Below are positions 33,316-42,890 of a stretch of DNA of 64,000 nucleotides, piece after piece (within the stretch, counting starts at the first letter, position 1; each line of letters opens with the position of its first letter). The notes under the pieces are model-generated. The model did not search any database, had not been told where the DNA came from, and worked only from the letters and a program-made list of their open reading frames with translations. The DNA comes from Paenarthrobacter nitroguajacolicus. Its GTDB lineage: Bacteria > Actinomycetota > Actinomycetes > Actinomycetales > Micrococcaceae. Both the position numbers and the translations under genes were made by a program. The DNA lies in the NCBI RefSeq assembly GCF_007786235.1, contig NZ_VNFK01000020.1, forward strand, positions 1-64,000, in the 5' to 3' direction.

Positions 33316-34905
33316 TTACTCCTCGGTGGTCGTTGCCTGCCCTTCCACAAGCTCGCGAACTGCCTGGATAAAAGCATCGCCACGGTGAGCGTAGGAAGAG
33401 AACTGATCCATGGATGCAGCAGCGGGTGCCATCAGGACGGTATCGCCTGCGGTTGCCACGCCGGCTGCCGATGCCACGGCCTGGGCCATGATGGTCTCGC
33501 CATAGATCGGCGATGCTGCGTTACCGGCTGCGGTCTGCACCTCTTCAGTGTCGCCCTTGGGCGGTGCTATCACGGGGACATCCGGTGCGTGTCGCTGGAG
33601 GGAGCCTTCAAGCGCCTCCGTGTCGGTTCCGATCAGCACCACGGCTTTCAGCCTGGATGTATGTTCCTTGACCAGGTCGTCGTAGTTGACGCCCTTGGAA
33701 AGCCCACCGGCAATCCACACCACCTGCTGGAACGCGGACAGCGCAGCGGATGCTGCGTGCGGATTCGTTGCCTTGGAGTCATTGATCCACAGGATGTCGT
33801 TCTGGTTGGCCACCAGCTGGATACGGTGGGCCCCCGGAAGGAAATTTGCCAAGCCCTGTTTCACGGCAGCAGGCTCAACCCCATAGGCGCGGACCAGTGC
33901 CGCAGCCGCCAGGGCGTTGGCCACCATATGGCGCGGTGCCACGGGACCAAGATCGGTCATGGCAGCCAGTTCCGCGGCAGAGTCCTTGCGCTCGGCAATG
34001 AAGGCGCGGTCCACCAGCAGGCCGTCAACCACCCCGAGCATGCTGATGGCCGGAGTGTTGGTGGTGAACCCGATGGCCCGGCACCCTTCCACAACATCCG
34101 CGTTCTCAACCATGCGTTCGGTTTCGATTTGCTCGGCGTTGTAGATGGCAGCCTTTTGCGTGTTCTCGTACACCTTGGCCTTGTCGGCAAGGTATGAGGC
34201 ATAGGACCCGTGCCAGTCCACATGGTCTTCAGCAACGTTGAGGCAGACGCTTGCCACCGGGGACAACGAGTGGCTCCAGTGCAGCTGGAAGCTGGAGAGC
34301 TCAACAGCGAACGCGTCGTAGTCGACCGGGTCCCGAAGGGCGTCCAGGATAGGGGTGCCGACGTTGCCGACCGCGATTGCCTTGAGCCCGGCAGCCTGCA
34401 GCATGGATTCGGTCATGCCTACTGTGGTGGTCTTGCCGTTGGTACCCGTAATCGTGAGCCAATCGGCCGTCTTGCGTCCCGCACGGACCCGAAGCCGCCA
34501 TGCCAGTTCCACGTCGCCCCAGACGGCTATGTGCTTACGCTTGGCAGCTGCCAGGAGGGCTTGGTCGGGCCGCCATCCCGGCGAGGTGACCACCAGCTCC
34601 GGCAAGGCACCGTCGATCAAGGGAAGGGCATTGACTGCCTCCGCCCCGAGCAACACATCAACGGCACCCACGATCTTCAGGGTGTCGGCTTGGGCTTCGG
34701 CCTTGGTGGTGGTGGCGGCGTCCACCACCACCACCTTGGCACCAAGCTCGATCAGCGTGTCCGCCGCGGAGAAGCCGGACAGGCCAATCCCTGTGACGAC
34801 GACGCGCAGGCCCCTCCAGTCAGCATCCCAGCTTGTAAGGTCCTTGAGCCTTTCGGCGGACGTTGTTGGTGTCTCCGGGGTTGCGTTCACAGCAGCACCA
34901 CCCAT
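33316..34905 (-). CDS. murD: UDP-MurNAc-L-Ala--D-glutamate ligase
   Basis: Adds D-Glu to UDP-MurNAc-L-Ala. It has 529 residues. An N-terminal Rossmann-type domain (VVVTGIGLSGFSAADTLIELGA) is followed by the ATP loop GTNGKTTTVGM near 145 and the central/C-terminal ligase motifs (LNVAEDHVDWHG, VNDSKATNPHA as INDSKATNPHA). The start is uncertain: ATG at 34905 overlaps mraY by 19 bases, while GTG at 34890 would give a typical GTGA four-base overlap. Confidence 0.95.
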   Translation of the reverse strand: MGGAAVNATPETPTTSAERLKDLTSWDADWRGLRVVVTGIGLSGFSAADTLIELGAKVVVVDAATTTKAEAQADTLKIVGAVDVLLGAEAVNALPLIDGALPELVVTSPGWRPDQALLAAAKRKHIAVWGDVELAWRLRVRAGRKTADWLTITGTNGKTTTVGMTESMLQAAGLKAIAVGNVGTPILDALRDPVDYDAFAVELSSFQLHWSHSLSPVASVCLNVAEDHVDWHGSYASYLADKAKVYENTQKAAIYNAEQIETERMVENADVVEGCRAIGFTTNTPAISMLGVVDGLLVDRAFIAERKDSAAELAAMTDLGPVAPRHMVANALAAAALVRAYGVEPAAVKQGLANFLPGAHRIQLVANQNDILWINDSKATNPHAASAALSAFQQVVWIAGGLSKGVNYDDLVKEHTSRLKAVVLIGTDTEALEGSLQRHAPDVPVIAPPKGDTEEVQTAAGNAASPIYGETIMAQAVASAAGVATAGDTVLMAPAAASMDQFSSYAHRGDAFIQAVRELVEGQATTTEE

Positions 34906-35996
34906 TCAGCGTAGAAAACTCCCAGGCCGGCGGCCACGAAGAGACCGGCCAGAATCCAGAAGCGGACAACTACGGTGACTTCCGCCCAACCCTTGAGTTC
35001 AAAGTGGTGTTGAAGTGGTGCCATCTTGAAGACACGTTTACCGCCGCTGAGCTTGAAGAAGCCCACCTGGATAATCACGGACAAAGTGATCAGGACGAAG
35101 AGGCCGCCGATGAAGGCCAGCAGGAGTTCAGTGCGCGACAGGATGGCGAATGCAGCCACGGCGCCTCCGATGGCCAGCGAACCTGTGTCACCCATGAAGA
35201 TCTTGGCGGGCGAAGTGTTCCACCAGAGGAACCCCACCAATGCCGCACTGAGGATGGCAGCCAGCAGCGCAAGATCCATGGGGTCACGGACTTGGTAGCA
35301 CCCTCCGCCGGCCTGGCGCGGCGAACCGCACGCCTGGTTGCTCTGCCAGATTCCCATGATGGTGTAGGCACCGAAGACCATGATGGACGCGCCCGCGGCC
35401 AAGCCATCCAGCCCGTCGGTCAGGTTTACGCCGTTGGTGGCGGCGGTGATGATCAGGTTGGACCACAGCACGAACAGGATGGCGCCAACCACGGTGCCGC
35501 CGAAGGCCAGATCCAACCAGGGAATGTCACGAACCAGCGAGATCTGCGTTGATGCGGGACGCAGTCCGTCCTCGTTGGGGAACTGCAGGACCAAGACCGC
35601 AAAGATAATGCCAACGGCCGCCTGAAGGATCAGCTTTGCGCGGGCGTTGAGCCCCAGGCTGCGCTTGTTCGAGATCTTGATGTAGTCGTCAAGGAAGCCC
35701 ACAAAGCCCATACCGACCATCAGGAAAAGCAGCAGGAGCCCGGACGCGGACGGCCCGGGAGACCGGGGGTTCATCATCCACATGATCAGGTGCGTCACGA
35801 AGTAGCTGATGAGCACGGCCGCAACCACCACGGTTCCGCCCATGGTTGGCGTGCCGCGCTTGGTGTGATGCGAGGTTGGTCCGTCGTCGCGGATGAATTG
35901 CCCGTAGCTTTTAGCCACGAGGAACCTGATGAACAGGGGTGTCCCTATCAAGGCCACCAGAAGGGCGACGCCGGCGCCGATCAAAAGTGCAATCAC
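34887..35996 (-). CDS. mraY: Phospho-MurNAc-pentapeptide translocase
   Basis: Transfers phospho-MurNAc-pentapeptide to undecaprenyl phosphate to form lipid I. It has 369 residues and about ten membrane helices. Catalytic/metal motifs: FLDDYIKISNKRSLGL (DD near 115), NLTDGLDGLAAGASIM near 194-209, and the cytoplasmic MAPLQHHFELKGW (HHH-type) motif. The GTG start overlaps the murF stop by four bases. Confidence 0.97.
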   Translation of the reverse strand: MIALLIGAGVALLVALIGTPLFIRFLVAKSYGQFIRDDGPTSHHTKRGTPTMGGTVVVAAVLISYFVTHLIMWMMNPRSPGPSASGLLLLFLMVGMGFVGFLDDYIKISNKRSLGLNARAKLILQAAVGIIFAVLVLQFPNEDGLRPASTQISLVRDIPWLDLAFGGTVVGAILFVLWSNLIITAATNGVNLTDGLDGLAAGASIMVFGAYTIMGIWQSNQACGSPRQAGGGCYQVRDPMDLALLAAILSAALVGFLWWNTSPAKIFMGDTGSLAIGGAVAAFAILSRTELLLAFIGGLFVLITLSVIIQVGFFKLSGGKRVFKMAPLQHHFELKGWAEVTVVVRFWILAGLFVAAGLGVFYAEWVVLL

Positions 35997-37483
35997 AGCA
36001 GCTCGTTCCCTTCGCTTGCGGCGTCTTCGGCCGCGTTCTCTCCGGTGGGCTCGGCCCGTGGAGGTAATGCTATCCGATCACCCAGGTGCCTTAGCCCGAC
36101 GCGCTTTGAGGACTTGAACAGGACCAGGTCGCCGGGTTCCAGTTCCTTCTGCAGGAGTTCGTATGCCTCATCCACCGTTTCGGTGAACGAACACTCATCG
36201 CCCCAGGAGCCTTCCTGGATGGCGGATACGTAGAGGGCACGGGCCTCGCGGCCCACCACCACCAGCCTGGAGATGTTCAGCCGCACCACTTGGGTGCCTA
36301 CCGCGGTGTGCTCGCGGATGGAGTCCTCCCCCAGTTCGAGCATGGCTCCCAGGACAGCCCAGGTCCTTCTGCCTTGGCCGAGATCGGCCAGGGTACGAAG
36401 GGCTGCCCGCATGGATTCCGGGTTCGCATTGAAGGCATCGTTGATGATGGTGACGCCGTCAGCGCGCTCGATCCGCTCCATGCGCCAACGGCTGGCCGCC
36501 GACTGGGAGCTGAGCGAGGAGGCGATGTCTGCTGCCGGGATGCCGGCCGCGAACGCGGCCGACGCAGCCGCCAACAGATTGGTCACATGATGGCCGCCTA
36601 TCAGGCGGCTTCGCACCTGAACTGCAGGGCCGCCGTCGGGCAGTATGAGGTCGAAGTCAGGGTAGCCCTGGGAGTTGACCACCACGTTGCGGGCTTCCAC
36701 TTCCTCAGTGGTGGCGGGCGAGGCCGTGAACCCGAGGACCTTGGCTTTGGTTCGGGAGCGCATGGCAGCCACGCGGCCATCGTCGAGGTTGATCACGGCG
36801 GTGCCATGTTCGCTAAGGGCTTCCACCAGTTCACCCTTGGTCTTGGCGATATTCTCCACGCCGCCAAATTCCCCGGCGTGCGCCGTACCAACCACCAGGA
36901 CCACGCCGATGTCCGGCTTGACCATCTCTGCGAGGTATTTGATATGGCCCAAGCCGGTGGCGCCCATCTCGATGACAAGGAAGCGGGTATCGGCATCAGC
37001 GGCAAAAACCGTGAGCGGGACACCCACCTCACCGTTGTAGGAACCCTGGGGCGCCACAGTAGCGCCCGCCGTGGACAGTATGCCGGCAAGCAGGTCCTTG
37101 GTGGTGGTTTTGCCTGCGGACCCGGTGATGCCGATGACGGTAAAATCCTCGCCGCGTTGCGTCCGGACAGCACGGATGCGGCGGACGACTTCGGCTGCCA
37201 ACGCACCCATGGCGAGGACAGCGTCGTCAACCACGACGGCGGGATAGGGGCTGCCGTGGGCATCGGCCACTTCGCGTTCGGCGAGGGCCAGAACGGCACC
37301 ACGTTCGAAAGCGGCGTCCATGAAGTCGTGGCCGTCGGCGTTCTCGCCGGGTTTGGCCACGTACAGCGAACCTGGTGTCGCTTCCCGTGAATCAGTGACG
37401 ACAGAGGTCGGGACGATGTCCGTATCTCCGGTCAATCGGCCATGGGTGATGTTGGCGATCTCCGCCGCAGTTAGTGCAATCAT
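35993..37483 (-). CDS. murF: UDP-MurNAc-tripeptide--D-Ala-D-Ala ligase
   Basis: Adds D-Ala-D-Ala to the UDP-MurNAc-tripeptide. It has 496 residues. The ATP loop GITGSAGKTTTKDLLAG is near 115-131; the central domain has LVIEMGATGLGHIKYL and NLDDG; the C-terminal domain begins near 330 with ERADGVTIINDAFNANPESM. It lies six bases after murE and overlaps mraY. No ddl gene is in the cluster, so D-Ala-D-Ala must be made elsewhere. Confidence 0.96.
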   Translation of the reverse strand: MIALTAAEIANITHGRLTGDTDIVPTSVVTDSREATPGSLYVAKPGENADGHDFMDAAFERGAVLALAEREVADAHGSPYPAVVVDDAVLAMGALAAEVVRRIRAVRTQRGEDFTVIGITGSAGKTTTKDLLAGILSTAGATVAPQGSYNGEVGVPLTVFAADADTRFLVIEMGATGLGHIKYLAEMVKPDIGVVLVVGTAHAGEFGGVENIAKTKGELVEALSEHGTAVINLDDGRVAAMRSRTKAKVLGFTASPATTEEVEARNVVVNSQGYPDFDLILPDGGPAVQVRSRLIGGHHVTNLLAAASAAFAAGIPAADIASSLSSQSAASRWRMERIERADGVTIINDAFNANPESMRAALRTLADLGQGRRTWAVLGAMLELGEDSIREHTAVGTQVVRLNISRLVVVGREARALYVSAIQEGSWGDECSFTETVDEAYELLQKELEPGDLVLFKSSKRVGLRHLGDRIALPPRAEPTGENAAEDAASEGNELL

Positions 37484-37489
37484 CTCGGT

Positions 37490-39124
37490 TTAGGACTCTA
37501 TCCGCTGGTCCGTTGAAACGCTGAATCCCTTGGATGTCAAGGCGGCACGCAACTCAACCCTGTCATCCAAGGCCAAGTTAACCCCTTTAACCTCTTGCCA
37601 CACCTCGTGGCCGCGTCCGGCGATGAGGATCGTGTCCTTGGCAGTGGCCATCTCGACGGCCAACCGGATGGCGGCATCCCTCGGGTGGGACTCGATGATC
37701 TGGCTGGTCAGGTGCTCAGATTCCCGCGCCGCCTCTGCGCCCTGCAGGACATCGGCGCGAATAGCCGCAGCATCTTCATCGTGGGGATCGTCATCGCTGA
37801 TGATCACGACGTCAGCCAAACGTGCGGCGATGGCTCCCATGGTGGGCCGCTTGCCTTGGTCGCGCTGGCCCGTCGCTCCGAAGACCACAATGACCCGGGA
37901 ACCCTCCACGGGGGAACGAACGGCTTCCAGGGCGCGCGCCAAGGCATCAGGATTGTGGGCAAAATCAACCACCGACGCCGGTTCGGTGGAGACCAGCTGC
38001 ATGCGTCCGGGCACTGCGACGGTGAAAGGGTCATGGGCGTCCAAAGCAGCCTGCAGCGTCGCCATCTCCACGCCCGACGCCAGGACCATGATGGTGGCCA
38101 ACGCAGCGTTGGCCACATTGAAGTCGCCCGGCAGGCCGGTGTGGACGCGCAACGTCCTGCCGTCCGCGTGCCTGAGTTCGAATTCCGAACCCAGCCCGCG
38201 CGCCGACACGGAAGCCACACGCCAGTGGGCGTCGGTGCCGTCCTTTGCCGAGAGGGTTGTCACCGGGATGTCTGCCACCTCCGCCAGCTTGCGCCCCCAG
38301 TCGTCGTCAACTGTAACCACAGCGTGCCGTGCCCGGCCGGCAGTGAAAAGTTCTGCCTTGGTTCGGAAGTACTCCTCCATGCTGCCGTGCAGGTCAAGGT
38401 GGTCTCGTGTGAGGTTCGTAAAGCCTGCAACGTCGAACATCACTCCGTCCACGCGGTGGTAAGAGATCGCATGGGACGAAACTTCCATGGAAGCCGCGTC
38501 CAGCCCACGTTCACGCATCAGGGCAAGCAAAGCATGGACGTCCGTGGACTCCGGCGTGGTCAAGAGACTCGGGATGGGCTCGCCGCCGGCAACAATCTCG
38601 ATGGTTCCAATAAGCCCGGCGGTCTTGCCGAGGGCTCGCAGCAGCGAGTTGATGAAGTAGGTGGTGGTGGTCTTTCCGTTGGTGCCGGTGACGCCGTACA
38701 GCGACGGGAAGCCGCCATCCGCAGGCTGGCTGCGGTAAATCAATGCGGCCAAGCGCCCGACGGCGGCACGAGGCTCCTCGACGATGAGTACCGGAACCGG
38801 CTGCTCACCGGCCAGGGCGAGCTGGCGCGCTCCGGCGTCGTCCGTGACGACGGCGACCGCACCGGCGTCGATGGCTTGCGGAACGAAGTCGGCACCGTGG
38901 CGAGAAGCGCCCGGCAAGGCCATATAGAGGTCGCCGGCTTCGACAGCCCTGGAGTTGAGCGTTATGCCCGTCACTCCCTTGTGGTGGCTGCCGTCCGGAG
39001 CTGCAATGCCCAGCGTTTCGGCAATGGTGGCCAAGGACACCGCAGCCACAGACTCTGGACGGAAGCCGGACCGGCCGGCGTCCGTCGTCGTGGCATTGAC
39101 AGCTGCCTCATTGTGCTCTGACAC
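37490..39124 (-). CDS. murE: UDP-MurNAc-dipeptide ligase MurE
   Basis: Adds the third residue to the peptidoglycan stem. It has 544 residues; GTG 39124 is chosen because GGAGAA lies seven bases upstream, and a longer frame to the right is spurious. The ATP loop is GVTGTNGKTTTTYFI. The substrate-selecting motif, DNPR in diaminopimelate enzymes, reads DDPH (ISDDDPHDED, 37781-37792). This supports L-lysine as the third residue, as in Arthrobacter A3-alpha walls. Confidence 0.94.
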   Translation of the reverse strand: MSEHNEAAVNATTTDAGRSGFRPESVAAVSLATIAETLGIAAPDGSHHKGVTGITLNSRAVEAGDLYMALPGASRHGADFVPQAIDAGAVAVVTDDAGARQLALAGEQPVPVLIVEEPRAAVGRLAALIYRSQPADGGFPSLYGVTGTNGKTTTTYFINSLLRALGKTAGLIGTIEIVAGGEPIPSLLTTPESTDVHALLALMRERGLDAASMEVSSHAISYHRVDGVMFDVAGFTNLTRDHLDLHGSMEEYFRTKAELFTAGRARHAVVTVDDDWGRKLAEVADIPVTTLSAKDGTDAHWRVASVSARGLGSEFELRHADGRTLRVHTGLPGDFNVANAALATIMVLASGVEMATLQAALDAHDPFTVAVPGRMQLVSTEPASVVDFAHNPDALARALEAVRSPVEGSRVIVVFGATGQRDQGKRPTMGAIAARLADVVIISDDDPHDEDAAAIRADVLQGAEAARESEHLTSQIIESHPRDAAIRLAVEMATAKDTILIAGRGHEVWQEVKGVNLALDDRVELRAALTSKGFSVSTDQRIES

Positions 39125-39227
39125 GTGGTTCTCCGTTGGTGCTCGTGAAACGACCGGCTGGGGGCCAGCGGCGCCCGGGCCGTTAGTGGTGGATCTACTT
39201 TTAGGCCGAAACAGACGCCCAAGAAGC

Positions 39228-41024
39228 TTACTTGACGAACTGGGGCAACCGCGCGGGTGTCCCCGTGGATGGCGGCACATTGTAGGTCCGCAGGACCTGC
39301 GACATGACGGACCGGAACACCGGCCCATTGGTGACGCCGTAGATGTTTCCCTTGGGGCGCTGTAAGACGACCTCGACGATGAAACGGGGGTCGTCCATGG
39401 GTGCCATACCCACCATGGAGGCGGTGTAGCCGTCGAACCCGGGCAGTCCGTCCTCACGGGGAGCCTGTGACGTTCCCGTCTTGGCGCCCACGCGATAACC
39501 GTCGATGGCGGCATCCTTGATCTGGCCCTCGGTCACAGCGCTTTCCAGAATGTCCCGCACCTGCTGGGCCGTTTCCTTGGACACCACCTGGCGGGAGTCT
39601 TTTGCCGGAACTTTTTGCTCCCCACCATCGGGAGTGATGTAGCTGTCGATAAGCCTGGGCTGCAGCATCACGCCGTCATTGGCAATCGACTGGAAGGCCC
39701 GCACTGTTTGCAGCGTGGACTGCGACACACCTTGCCCGAAAAGCACCGTGTACTGCTGGCGCTCATCCCATTGATCTGGCTTGGCGAGGATGCCCGTCGC
39801 TTCGGCGGGCAGGCCGATGTCCGTCTGCTCGCCGATGCCGAATTTCTTCAACCAATCGTAGCGCTGCTCCTTGGTGAGCCGGCTGCCGACCATCACCGTG
39901 CCGGTGTTCATGGACCATCCCAGGATGCCCGCGAGGGTACGTTCCTCAGTGCCATGCTCGAATGCGTCGGTGAACGTCTGGCCGTCGATGGTGTAGGACG
40001 TCGGAATGGTGAAATGGTCCAGGGGGAAGGACTTTCCCTCTTCGATGGCCGCAGCAGCGGTAATCATCTTCTGAACGGAACCGGGCTCGTAGGCTGCCGT
40101 TACGGAGCGCACTCCACGGTCCTTGGCGTCCACCTTGCCGGGGTCGTTGGGATCAGGTGAGTTGGTGTCCGCGAGGGCCACGAGGTTGCCGGTCTTGGTG
40201 TCAATCACAATGATGGAGCCCCATTCGGCGTTCATCTTGTTCACTTGGCTCTGGATGGCCTGCTGCGCGAAATACTGGATGTCCGTGTTGAGGGTCAGCT
40301 TTACGTCGCTGCCATCCACAGCGGGTGTCAGCTCATCAGTGGCCACCGGAATTCTGAGGCCATCGGCTCCGATCTCGAAGACACGCTTGCCTTCCGTGCC
40401 CCGGAGAATCTCGTCCTGCGTCTGCTCGATGCCCGCCTGCCCAGTGGTACCGTCCTGGAGGAAACCCACCACCCCGCCGGCCACACTGCCGTTGGGGTAC
40501 ACGCGTTTGCTGACACCCTCCGGAACAATACCGGGGATATTGAGCTTGGAGATCCGGTCCTCCAGTTCGGGCTTGACGTCCTTGGCCACCACGAAGTACT
40601 TCTTGTCGCCGGTCACTGCCTCGCGGATCTTCTCCACGTCCGAGCCCAGCAGCGCGGCGAGCTCCGAAATTCCCTGGTCCCTGGAGATCTCCTCGATCTC
40701 CTCCGTCTTTTCGTTGTACCGCTTGAAGGTGGGGGTGTTGGTGTTCAGCACTTGGTCCACCACGAGGTTGTAGCGGATGACGCTGCTGGCAAGAACGGTG
40801 CCGTTTGCATCGACGATCTTTCCACGCTCTGCGGGGAGGACCATTGGCGTCAGGCGCTTGGCCAACGCAGCCTCAGCCATACCGCCGACGTCCAGGCCCT
40901 GGACCATGAAGAGCTTTCCGCCCACCACCAGCAGCAGCGTCAGCATGATGCCGAGGCCAACCCGCAACCGCTTTCTTGCCGCCGGCGTCTTCGTCTTTTT
41001 CGATTTGCCGGGGTTCTGCGCCAC
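39228..41024 (-). CDS. ftsI: Septal transpeptidase FtsI (class B PBP)
   Basis: Division-specific class B penicillin-binding protein. It has 598 residues: one N-terminal membrane helix (about 22-42), a dimerisation domain starting VLPAERGKIVDANGTVLASS, and the transpeptidase domain with EPGSVQKM (SxxK), SMNTGTVM (SxN) and GAKTGTSQAPR (KTG). It is the FtsW partner. There is no C-terminal PASTA domain. It is 42 bp downstream of the ftsL-like gene. Confidence 0.95.
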   Translation of the reverse strand: MAQNPGKSKKTKTPAARKRLRVGLGIMLTLLLVVGGKLFMVQGLDVGGMAEAALAKRLTPMVLPAERGKIVDANGTVLASSVIRYNLVVDQVLNTNTPTFKRYNEKTEEIEEISRDQGISELAALLGSDVEKIREAVTGDKKYFVVAKDVKPELEDRISKLNIPGIVPEGVSKRVYPNGSVAGGVVGFLQDGTTGQAGIEQTQDEILRGTEGKRVFEIGADGLRIPVATDELTPAVDGSDVKLTLNTDIQYFAQQAIQSQVNKMNAEWGSIIVIDTKTGNLVALADTNSPDPNDPGKVDAKDRGVRSVTAAYEPGSVQKMITAAAAIEEGKSFPLDHFTIPTSYTIDGQTFTDAFEHGTEERTLAGILGWSMNTGTVMVGSRLTKEQRYDWLKKFGIGEQTDIGLPAEATGILAKPDQWDERQQYTVLFGQGVSQSTLQTVRAFQSIANDGVMLQPRLIDSYITPDGGEQKVPAKDSRQVVSKETAQQVRDILESAVTEGQIKDAAIDGYRVGAKTGTSQAPREDGLPGFDGYTASMVGMAPMDDPRFIVEVVLQRPKGNIYGVTNGPVFRSVMSQVLRTYNVPPSTGTPARLPQFVK

Positions 41025-41066
41025 GTTGATTCCTTGCTGCTGGCCTTGCTTCAGTGGACTGATGGA

Positions 41067-41729
41067 CTACTGCCCTGGTGCCTTTTGCTGGGGGGCCGGG
41101 ACTGACCCTCCGTTGAGTTCAACCGGCGGTGCTGATGCCGGGGCCGACGGCGTTCCGGCCGGGGCCGCCGGCGTGACCGGTGCAACCGGAGTGACGGGCT
41201 TGAGGTTCTCCAACGGATCCTTGGTAGTCACCGACGGCACCACATCGAGCATGCCCGCCACGGCAGGCGGGGCCAACTGGGCGCCGGGGTTGTCTCCCTT
41301 GACCGCAGGCGTCGCCTTTCCGGTAACTGCCATGGTATTGAGGTCGATCTGGCCTTTAACAGTGGAAGGTACCATCCCCAATTCTGCAGCCTTCGCTGCC
41401 AGATTCTGGGGAGCTTCGAAGTTCTGCTTCCTCTGTGTCAGGTCCTGGTTTTCCTTGTTGAGGGTCGCGGCCTCGGCTTTCAGTTGCACCAGCTGGTACT
41501 GGGCCGTCGAGACTGAGATGTTCAAGACGAGGACCGTCAGAAGGGCGGCCGCCATGGCCACGAAGCACAGTACGACGAATGGTGTCCTTCGCTTACCCGG
41601 TGCACTTCGCACAACGGACAGCGGTGTGCGGGACTTTCGACCGGTGTCGGGCCTTCCTGCAGGAGCCGGAAGAGCGCGGGCGGTGTTGCCCACCACGGAG
41701 GGCAATGTCTTCGCTGCGGCGTTGCTCAT
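41067..41729 (-). CDS. ftsL: FtsL-like division protein
   Basis: A bitopic membrane protein in the ftsL position between rsmH and ftsI. It has 220 residues: a basic cytoplasmic N-terminus (1-48), one membrane helix (about 49-70), a short coiled coil (QLVQLKAEAATLNKENQDLTQR), and then a long Pro/Ala/Val-rich extracytoplasmic tail (about 130-220). Typical FtsL proteins are about 100-120 residues. The long Pro-rich tail recalls the mycobacterial Rv2164c protein. The FtsL role is inferred from topology and position. Confidence 0.8.
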   Translation of the reverse strand: MSNAAAKTLPSVVGNTARALPAPAGRPDTGRKSRTPLSVVRSAPGKRRTPFVVLCFVAMAAALLTVLVLNISVSTAQYQLVQLKAEAATLNKENQDLTQRKQNFEAPQNLAAKAAELGMVPSTVKGQIDLNTMAVTGKATPAVKGDNPGAQLAPPAVAGMLDVVPSVTTKDPLENLKPVTPVAPVTPAAPAGTPSAPASAPPVELNGGSVPAPQQKAPGQ

Positions 41730-42724
41730 GCGTCTCTCCTCGGTTTGATGCGCTCCACGGCCCTCAAGCGGGCAGACGCCGCGCGTGGGTTTTCGGCTAT
41801 CTCTGCTGCCGTCGGCACTTCCGTGCCCTTGGTAATGGTCTTTAGTTCAGGTTTGTGCTCCTCGAGCTCAACGGGGAACCCGAGCGGAGCAGAGGATTTG
41901 GATCCGGCCTGGAAGACCGACTTGACGATCTTGTCCTCCAGCGAGTGATAGGACATCACCACGATCCGCCCGCCCATGCCTGTGGCTGCCACAGCCGCCG
42001 GAACTGCACGTTCCAAGACATCGAGTTCCTCGTTGACCTCAATCCGCAACGCCTGGAACGTCCGCTTGGCAGGGTGTCCGCCGCTCTTAGCAGCAGCAGC
42101 GGGAACAACGCTGCGGATCTGTTCCACCAGCTCCCCTGTGGTTGCGAACGGTTTGTCTGCCCGGGCGTTGACTATCCGGTTGGCGATCCGCCCGGCAAAC
42201 TTTTCTTCGCCCCACTTGCGGATTATGCGCACCAACTCGTCTTCGCTGTAGTTGTTGACCACATCGGCCGCGGTTTGCCCGCGGCTGGTGTCCATGCGCA
42301 TGTCGAGGGGAGCATCGTAAGAGTAGGCGAATCCACGTTCGCGCTCATCCAGCTGCAGGGAGGACACACCCAGGTCCATGAGGATGCCGTGGACTTCAGG
42401 AATACCCAGATCCGCCAGGACGTCCTCGATCTCGTCGTAGACCGCATGAACGAGGTCGGTCCTTGCCGAGAACGGTTCCAAGCGGGCGCCAGCCAAGGCG
42501 AGGGCTTCCTCATCGCGGTCAATGCCCACCAGATGAAGGTCCGGGAATCGCTGCAACATGGCCTCGGAATGGCCTCCCATACCCAACGTGGCATCGATGG
42601 CCACTGGCGTCTCGCCACGCTTCCTGGCTGCTTCGAAACCAGGGGCAAGCAAATTGATGCAGCGGTCTTTGAGGACGGGTACGTGGCGTTCCGATGTGGG
42701 CCTTGCCGCGTCCTGCTCTTCCAC
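41726..42724 (-). CDS. rsmH: 16S rRNA m4C1402 methyltransferase
   Basis: SAM-dependent N4-methylation of 16S rRNA C1402 (RsmH/MraW). It has 332 residues: HVPVLKDRCINLL at the N-terminus, the SAM motif IDATLGMGGHSEAML near 42-56, GILMDLGVSSLQLDERERGFAY and YHSLEDKIVK near 255. The next gene (ftsL) starts within its stop codon (four-base overlap). The mraZ gene lies 166 bp upstream. Confidence 0.96.
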   Translation of the reverse strand: MEEQDAARPTSERHVPVLKDRCINLLAPGFEAARKRGETPVAIDATLGMGGHSEAMLQRFPDLHLVGIDRDEEALALAGARLEPFSARTDLVHAVYDEIEDVLADLGIPEVHGILMDLGVSSLQLDERERGFAYSYDAPLDMRMDTSRGQTAADVVNNYSEDELVRIIRKWGEEKFAGRIANRIVNARADKPFATTGELVEQIRSVVPAAAAKSGGHPAKRTFQALRIEVNEELDVLERAVPAAVAATGMGGRIVVMSYHSLEDKIVKSVFQAGSKSSAPLGFPVELEEHKPELKTITKGTEVPTAAEIAENPRAASARLRAVERIKPRRDA

Positions 42725-42890
42725 GCTGCCTCCTCTTTCCTAATCGCTTGCATGCTGTTTCTTGAATCGGATCCCCATCCGCGCCTATCGTTCGGTCGGC
42801 CTGGCTCAGGGGAAGTTGAGCCAGGAAGACTGTTCGATGGGCGGCTGGAGATCCCATTCAAGAAGCGGGACTACTGCTCCCTCCGACCGG

